In this document: positions 44,879 through 48,917 of the stretch, piece after piece
Layout: every line of letters starts with the position of its first letter
How positions within the stretch are numbered: position 1 is the first letter of the stretch
Source of the DNA: JAYVJH01 sp043777595
Lineage (GTDB): Bacteria; Bacteroidota; Bacteroidia; Cytophagales; Spirosomataceae
Direction: 5' to 3'
DNA: 48,917 nt
Assembly: GCA_043777595.1 (NCBI GenBank)
Contig: JAYWHT010000048.1
Location: forward strand, 1-48,917
Position numbers and translations under genes: made by a program
The notes under the pieces: generated by a model
Databases searched by the model: none
The model's input: only the letters and a program-made list of their open reading frames with translations
What the model was told of the DNA's origin: nothing

Positions 44879-44943
44879 GCCTTTGTTGGTGTTTTCACCA
44901 ACAAGCTATCGCCCGAGTTGTTGGTGAAAACACCAACAAAGGC
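44879..44943. repeat. 65-bp nested palindrome, copy 5
   Basis: Full-length copy (spacer GCTATCGCCCGAG) on the right side of the ATPase segment, directly followed by a terminator-like hairpin. Confidence 0.85.
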
Positions 44944-44949
44944 AGAAAA

Positions 44950-44984
44950 AAACCCGATTAAGTTTTAAAACTCAATCGGGTTTT
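44950..44984. terminator. Terminator-like hairpin, homologue of 39826
   Basis: Arms of 17 bp with one mismatch, AAACCCGATT to AATCGGGTTT. It sits about 90 bp after the xylA stop on the minus strand and can terminate that gene. Confidence 0.6.
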
Positions 44985-45005
44985 CGTTTACTGAACTTAT
45001 TTTTT

Positions 45006-45063
45006 ACTCATTTTAACTACCAACACTACACACCTACAGTGTTATTTTTTAGTTGCGTAGCAC
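45006..45063. repeat. REP-like repeat, copy B
   Basis: The reverse complement of this element is about 90% identical to 30014-30070. It lies directly past the 3' end of xylA. Confidence 0.6.
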
Positions 45064-45070
45064 GAATTTT

Positions 45071-46399
45071 TTAAATATACTGATTTACGATATTTTCAAA
45101 TACTTCTTGTTTACCGCTAATTTGAGCGGGTTCTGCGTTGCTGATTGCATAGTTGCGGAGGTCTTCGAGTGTCATTTTGCCTGTTTCAAAATCGTGGCCT
45201 TTACCCGAGTCAAATGAAGCGTAGCGGTTTTTTCGGAGTGTCAAATAAGGCGATTTTTCCAGAATATCATTAGCCGTAATCAATGCTCGGGCAAAAGCGT
45301 CCATACCGCCAATATGTGCCGCAAAAATATCGTGTAGGTCAGTTGAGTTGCGGCGGGTTTTGGCATCGAAGTTAATACCCCCAGCCGTTAGGCCGCCAGC
45401 CTGCAAAATTACAAGCATCGTTTCGGTCAGTTCGTTGAGGTTCATCGGAAACTGGTCTGTATCCCAGCCATTCTGATAGTCGCCACGGTTGGCATCAATG
45501 CTTCCCAACATACCTGCATCGGCGGCTACTTGTAGCTCATGCTCGAAGGTATGGCCTGCCAATGTAGCATGATTGGCTTCGATATTGAGCTGAAAGTCTT
45601 TTTCTAAACCATACTGATTCAAAAAACCAATAACGGTAGCCGAGTCAAAATCGTACTGATGTTTGGTTGGCTCACAAGGTTTTGGTTCAATAAAAAACGT
45701 ACCCTTGAAACCCTGCTTGCGGGCATAGTCTCGGGCAACGGTCAGAAACTGCGCCAAATGGTCGAGTTCTCGTTTCATGTTGGTATTGAGCAACGACATA
45801 TAGCCTTCTCGCCCTCCCCAAAACACATAATTTTCGCCACCAAGCGCAATAGTCGCATCTATCGCATTTTTGACTTGCAGGCCAGCACAGGCCATTACAT
45901 CAAAGTTAGGATTGGTACTTGCGCCATTCATATAGCGAGGATTTGAAAAAACGTTGGCTGTTCCCCACAATAATTTTACGCCACTGGCTTGTTGTTTGGC
46001 TTTGGCATAGTCCACAATAGTACTCAGATTGCTTTCGTATTGCGTAAAGTTCAGCCCCTCGTCCACCAAATCAATATCGTGAAAGCAATAGTATGGCACG
46101 CCCAGCTTTGTCATAAACTCAAAGGCAGCGTCCATTTTGTCTTTGGCACGGCCAATGGTATCTGTTTTTACGTCCCACGGAAACTGTTTTGTACCTGGCC
46201 CAAATGGATCTGCACCTGTACCGCAAAACGTATGCCAGTAGCAAACGGCATAGCGCAAATGATCTTTGAGTGTTTTGCCTGCAACGATGCGGTTTTCGTC
46301 ATACCACTTAAAAGCCAACTCATTGTCTGAGCCTCGGCCTTCAAACTGGATTTTATTGATGCCCTTAAAAAATTCTGTGTTTCCTAATGTGATTGACAT
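45071..46399 (-). CDS. xylA: Xylose isomerase
   Basis: A 442-residue class II xylose isomerase that converts D-xylose to D-xylulose (and glucose to fructose) using two divalent metals. The family blocks are clear: YCFHDIDLVDEG with the catalytic His, VFWGGREGYMSL, NIEANHATLAGHTFEHEL with metal ligands, and GSIDANRGDYQNGWDTDQ. Length is standard. xylulokinase and a xylose transporter are not in the window. A degenerate 107-bp repeat copy starts 3 bp before its ATG. Confidence 0.97.
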   Translation of the reverse strand: MSITLGNTEFFKGINKIQFEGRGSDNELAFKWYDENRIVAGKTLKDHLRYAVCYWHTFCGTGADPFGPGTKQFPWDVKTDTIGRAKDKMDAAFEFMTKLGVPYYCFHDIDLVDEGLNFTQYESNLSTIVDYAKAKQQASGVKLLWGTANVFSNPRYMNGASTNPNFDVMACAGLQVKNAIDATIALGGENYVFWGGREGYMSLLNTNMKRELDHLAQFLTVARDYARKQGFKGTFFIEPKPCEPTKHQYDFDSATVIGFLNQYGLEKDFQLNIEANHATLAGHTFEHELQVAADAGMLGSIDANRGDYQNGWDTDQFPMNLNELTETMLVILQAGGLTAGGINFDAKTRRNSTDLHDIFAAHIGGMDAFARALITANDILEKSPYLTLRKNRYASFDSGKGHDFETGKMTLEDLRNYAISNAEPAQISGKQEVFENIVNQYI

Positions 46400-46402
46400 A
46401 AA

Positions 46403-46483
46403 AGTAGTCGTGTGTTTATAGTCTTGTGTCGTGAGTTAAATGTAATATTGTATTATTTTTTTCTAAATACTCAAGTACTAATA
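46403..46483 (-). repeat. 107-bp dispersed upstream repeat, copy 4, shortened
   Basis: About 81 bp. The gene-proximal half (AGTAGTCGTG and GTGTCGTGAGTTAAAT) is well kept, the distal half is degenerate and shorter. It is oriented toward xylA, as the other copies are toward their genes. Confidence 0.6.
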
Positions 46484-46490
46484 AAATTAC

Positions 46491-46889
46491 TTATTTGATA
46501 GGTGAAAAATCGGTTGGATTCATAAAAATAGATTCGATTTTGGCCACAATTTTACCATCTTTTTCAGATGCTTCCTTGACCTTGTTCCACTCGGGGTCGG
46601 CTATAAATGCTTTCCACGACTTGTCCCGTGCTTCTTTGTTTGGGTAGGCCATGATATAAATCAATTTGTCTGGTACGTCGGTAGCCACCCAATAGCCAAT
46701 GTTGGTCATGCCATGTTTTTCAAAAAGTTTAGTTGTATGGTTTCTAAAACGAGCCAACAGAGCGTCCAATCGGCCTGTTTCACAATAATAGATACGGGTC
46801 TCAAAAAAGCGGTTATCTTTGGCAGGGCTTTGGGCTTTTGACAGAGTGGCCAAGAGGCAAAAAGCGAGAAATAAAAATATTGTCTTCAT
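46491..46889 (-). CDS. Exported NIPSNAP family protein
   Basis: A 132-residue protein with a signal peptide (TIFLFLAFCLLATLSKAQ), followed by RFFETRIYYCETGRLDALLARF and GYWVATDVPDKLIYIMAYPN, typical of the NIPSNAP/dimeric alpha-beta barrel fold. Biochemical role unknown. It lies upstream of xylA on the same strand, separated by the repeat, so cotranscription is possible. Confidence 0.85.
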   Translation of the reverse strand: MKTIFLFLAFCLLATLSKAQSPAKDNRFFETRIYYCETGRLDALLARFRNHTTKLFEKHGMTNIGYWVATDVPDKLIYIMAYPNKEARDKSWKAFIADPEWNKVKEASEKDGKIVAKIESIFMNPTDFSPIK

Positions 46890-46966
46890 TGTTTGTGTTT
46901 GTTTTGATTATAAATGTAAAACTGACACTTTTCTACTGATAAGTTGTCATTAAAGTAAGTAAATTT

Positions 46967-47662
46967 ATGTTGCACAAAACCCGAGGCATTGCCCTCAGCT
47001 ATATTCGTTACCGAGAAACATCGATTATCGTCAAGATTTATACCGAGCAGTTTGGTATTCAGAGTTATATCGTCAATGGCGTGCGGTCGGCTAAGACTAA
47101 GAACAATCGCATTGCTTTTTTTCAGCCACTGACTTTATTGGATTTGGTCGTTTATCACAAAAACAAAGAACAGACACTACACCGCCTATCGGAGGTTAAG
47201 TGCAGCCAGCCGTTTAGTAGTTTACCCTTTGATTTTGTCAAGTCGAGCATGGCCATGTTTATTACTGAGTTGTTGGTCAAGACGTTACGAGAAGAAGAAC
47301 AAAACCAAGTGCTGTTTCAGTTTTTGTCAGAATCAATCTTAGAATTAGAAAACATCACTCAGCACTACGAAAACTTCCATCTGATGTTTATGGCCAAGCT
47401 GGCTTTTTATCTGGGTTTTGGGTCAGAAACCGCTCTTGAAATCGAAGAACAACTTACACAAAGCCTGTACCCGATTCCGTTGGACGATACCTCGCAAGAA
47501 GCCCTACAAATGTTTATCTTAGCCCCTTACACGCACCCATACAACCTCGACCGCCTAAGACGTAATCAGATTTTGGACGCACTCGTTTTTTTTTATAAAA
47601 TCAACTTAGAAGACATGGGCGACATTCGGTCGTTAGAGGTTTTGAGAGAAATGATGAGGTAG
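46967..47662 (+). CDS. recO: DNA repair protein RecO
   Basis: A 231-residue RecO that helps RecF/RecR load RecA at gaps. The N-terminal OB-fold shows TRGIALSYIRYRETSIIVKI and YTEQFGIQSYIVNGVR; the C-terminal half is helical, as in the family. The zinc-finger cysteines of some RecO proteins are absent, as is common in this phylum. It diverges from the NIPSNAP gene. Confidence 0.93.
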   Translation: MLHKTRGIALSYIRYRETSIIVKIYTEQFGIQSYIVNGVRSAKTKNNRIAFFQPLTLLDLVVYHKNKEQTLHRLSEVKCSQPFSSLPFDFVKSSMAMFITELLVKTLREEEQNQVLFQFLSESILELENITQHYENFHLMFMAKLAFYLGFGSETALEIEEQLTQSLYPIPLDDTSQEALQMFILAPYTHPYNLDRLRRNQILDALVFFYKINLEDMGDIRSLEVLREMMR

Positions 47663-47715
47663 TAGCGTATTTTCAAAAATCAGTTATATTTGTCAAAAAA
47701 TAAAAGTGAATCAAT

Positions 47716-48327
47716 ATGATATTAAGCCCTGTAACAGCAACCAAACCCAAACGCAAAATCCCTGATTATCTAATATATGAAATCATGGACGGTCAGCCTA
47801 TTTATTATAAGGGCTATCAATCTGTACTAAACAAAACCAAAAAATTAGAAGATATCATGGGCTGTAGTTCACTCCAAGCCGTACTCGTTGATTATATGCT
47901 ACGAGTCATTTATCGTTTTATTGATACGGACAAATACCGTGTTTTGAGCAGCGAAATCGGTAGTCATATTGACACAGGCAATAATTTTTCTAATGATATT
48001 GCAATTTATGAAAAGTCGGTTTTGCCCGCCGAAAAAATCAATAAAAAATACCCAGACGTGCCACCCAAAATTGCTATCGAAATCGACACGGAGGCCGACG
48101 TGTCTGAACTGACAGGTTTTGGGTATATTTATAAAAAGTCCAAAAAACTACTTGATTTTGGCGTTGAGCGAGTAGTCTGGATTATGACCAATACTCAAAC
48201 TGTAACCATTATGGAGAAAAACAAAGACTGGCAAGTACGTGAGTGGGACAATGACATTATGCTCATGGACGGCCAGGTGTTTAATATTGGTCAATATCTA
48301 AAAAGCGAGGGTATTGTAGTTAAATAA
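47716..48327 (+). CDS. Uma2 family (DUF820) nuclease-fold protein
   Basis: A 203-residue protein with the Uma2 layout: PDYLIYEIMDGQPIYYKGY at the start, NDIAIYEKSVLP and PPKIAIEIDTEADVSELTGF in the core, and KKLLDFGVERVVWIM near the end. The fold is PD-(D/E)xK-like. Here EID stands where ExK is usual, so activity is doubtful. Members are common in cyanobacteria and Bacteroidota; their role is unknown. Confidence 0.85.
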   Translation: MILSPVTATKPKRKIPDYLIYEIMDGQPIYYKGYQSVLNKTKKLEDIMGCSSLQAVLVDYMLRVIYRFIDTDKYRVLSSEIGSHIDTGNNFSNDIAIYEKSVLPAEKINKKYPDVPPKIAIEIDTEADVSELTGFGYIYKKSKKLLDFGVERVVWIMTNTQTVTIMEKNKDWQVREWDNDIMLMDGQVFNIGQYLKSEGIVVK

Positions 48328-48362
48328 CAATCTGAAAATCAATTTATTATACAAAAATAGTT

Positions 48363-48917
48363 ATGAAAAAAATCGGAATATTACACGGCATGGAAAGTAC
48401 TTTTCCAGCCGCATTTGTCGAAAGAGTCAATCAGTTGGACGGTAAAAATATCGTAGCAGAGCCTGTACTCATCGACCGAGTAGTACAAGGCGAAGCCACA
48501 GACTATGCCGTGATTATCGACCGTATTTCGCAAGATGTGCCTTTTTATAAAGCCTATCTCAAAAATGCTGCATTGTGTGGTACGGCGGTTATCAATAATC
48601 CGTTTTGGTGGAGTGCCGACGAGAAATTTTTTAACAACTGCTTGGCTGTAAAATTGGGAGTACCCGTACCAAAAACCGTACTTTTGCCTTCAAAAGTTCG
48701 CCCTGATGATACCTCAGAAAAATCATTCCGTAACTTGGTTGCTCCGCTTGATTGGGGATATATGTTCGACCAAATTGGGTTTCCTGCCTACATGAAGCCC
48801 CACTCGGGCGGAGGCTGGAAAAGTGTTTATCGGGTCGATAATGCCGAAGATTTGTGGCAAAAACACGGTGAAACGGGGCAATTAGTAATGATGTTGCAGG
48901 AAGAAATTATTTTTACT
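48363..48917 (+). CDS. ATP-grasp family protein (partial, cut by window end)
   Basis: 185 codons without a stop reach the window edge. The start MKKIGILHGMESTFPAAF, the ligand-binding segment LGVPVPKTVLLPS and GFPAYMKPHSGGGWKSVY (the ATP-grasp lysine loop) point to a RimK/glutathione-synthetase-like carboxylate-amine ligase. It uses ATP to join an acid and an amine; the substrate cannot be told from this part. It lies 35 bp after the Uma2 gene. Confidence 0.8.
   Translation, partial: MKKIGILHGMESTFPAAFVERVNQLDGKNIVAEPVLIDRVVQGEATDYAVIIDRISQDVPFYKAYLKNAALCGTAVINNPFWWSADEKFFNNCLAVKLGVPVPKTVLLPSKVRPDDTSEKSFRNLVAPLDWGYMFDQIGFPAYMKPHSGGGWKSVYRVDNAEDLWQKHGETGQLVMMLQEEIIFT

Noticed and set aside
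37213..44943. CRISPR-like spacing of the 65-bp palindromes
   Set aside because: Distances vary from hundreds to thousands of bases and genes lie between copies; no cas genes.

Overview
The window looks like a chromosomal segment of a Bacteroidota member, most likely order Cytophagales; the order is inferred from gene content, not a search. The evidence is promoters of the Bacteroidota type (TTG, 21 bp, TAnnTTTG, seen upstream of rpmH, pyrH and a short unit near 40.8 kb), a type IX secretion C-terminal signal, ELWxxDGT-repeat and FG-GAP secreted proteins, a single LptF/LptG permease and many signal peptides ending in AQ. No rRNA or tRNA gene, CRISPR array, transposase or integrase was seen.

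Layout. 0.2-3.4 kb: an MFS transporter, then gcvH and glyA (one-carbon metabolism) on the minus strand. 3.5-9.6 kb: an acyltransferase, a type II restriction-modification pair, pyrH, a two-gene ATPase plus putative nuclease cassette, and frr. pyrH and frr are usually neighbours in bacteria; here the cassette separates them and a 28-bp repeat flanks it, while the R-M pair sits just upstream of pyrH. This small defence-like cluster embedded in housekeeping genes is the best candidate for an undescribed system. 9.7-18.8 kb: mostly housekeeping (recJ, an RsmI-like methylase, a TPR protein, an NAD(P)-binding protein, a VanX-like dipeptidase, rnpA-rpmH, GtrA, LptF/G). rpmH is only 52 codons.

18.9-30.0 kb: envelope and secreted proteins, namely two tandem outer-membrane-like paralogues, a T9SS-type protein, a small HTH protein, an FG-GAP/sugar-isomerase fusion, GDP-fucose synthase, a 1197-residue ELWxxDGT protein and an unrecognised 642-residue secreted protein. 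30.4-37.2 kb: an RND efflux locus (TetR, TolC, adaptor, pump). 37.2-45.0 kb: a patchy accessory region with gene fragments, an amidohydrolase, a LuxR-type regulator with a degenerate receiver, a lipoprotein and a P-type ATPase, studded with five copies plus one half copy of a 65-bp nested palindrome. 45.1-48.9 kb: xylA, a NIPSNAP protein, recO, a Uma2-family protein and an ATP-grasp gene cut by the window end.

Two dispersed repeat families stand out. A repeat of about 107 bp occurs four times, always just upstream of a gene and always in the same orientation relative to it, as expected of a mobile promoter or leader. The 65-bp palindrome occurs only in the right part of the window. REP-like short palindromes are also present.
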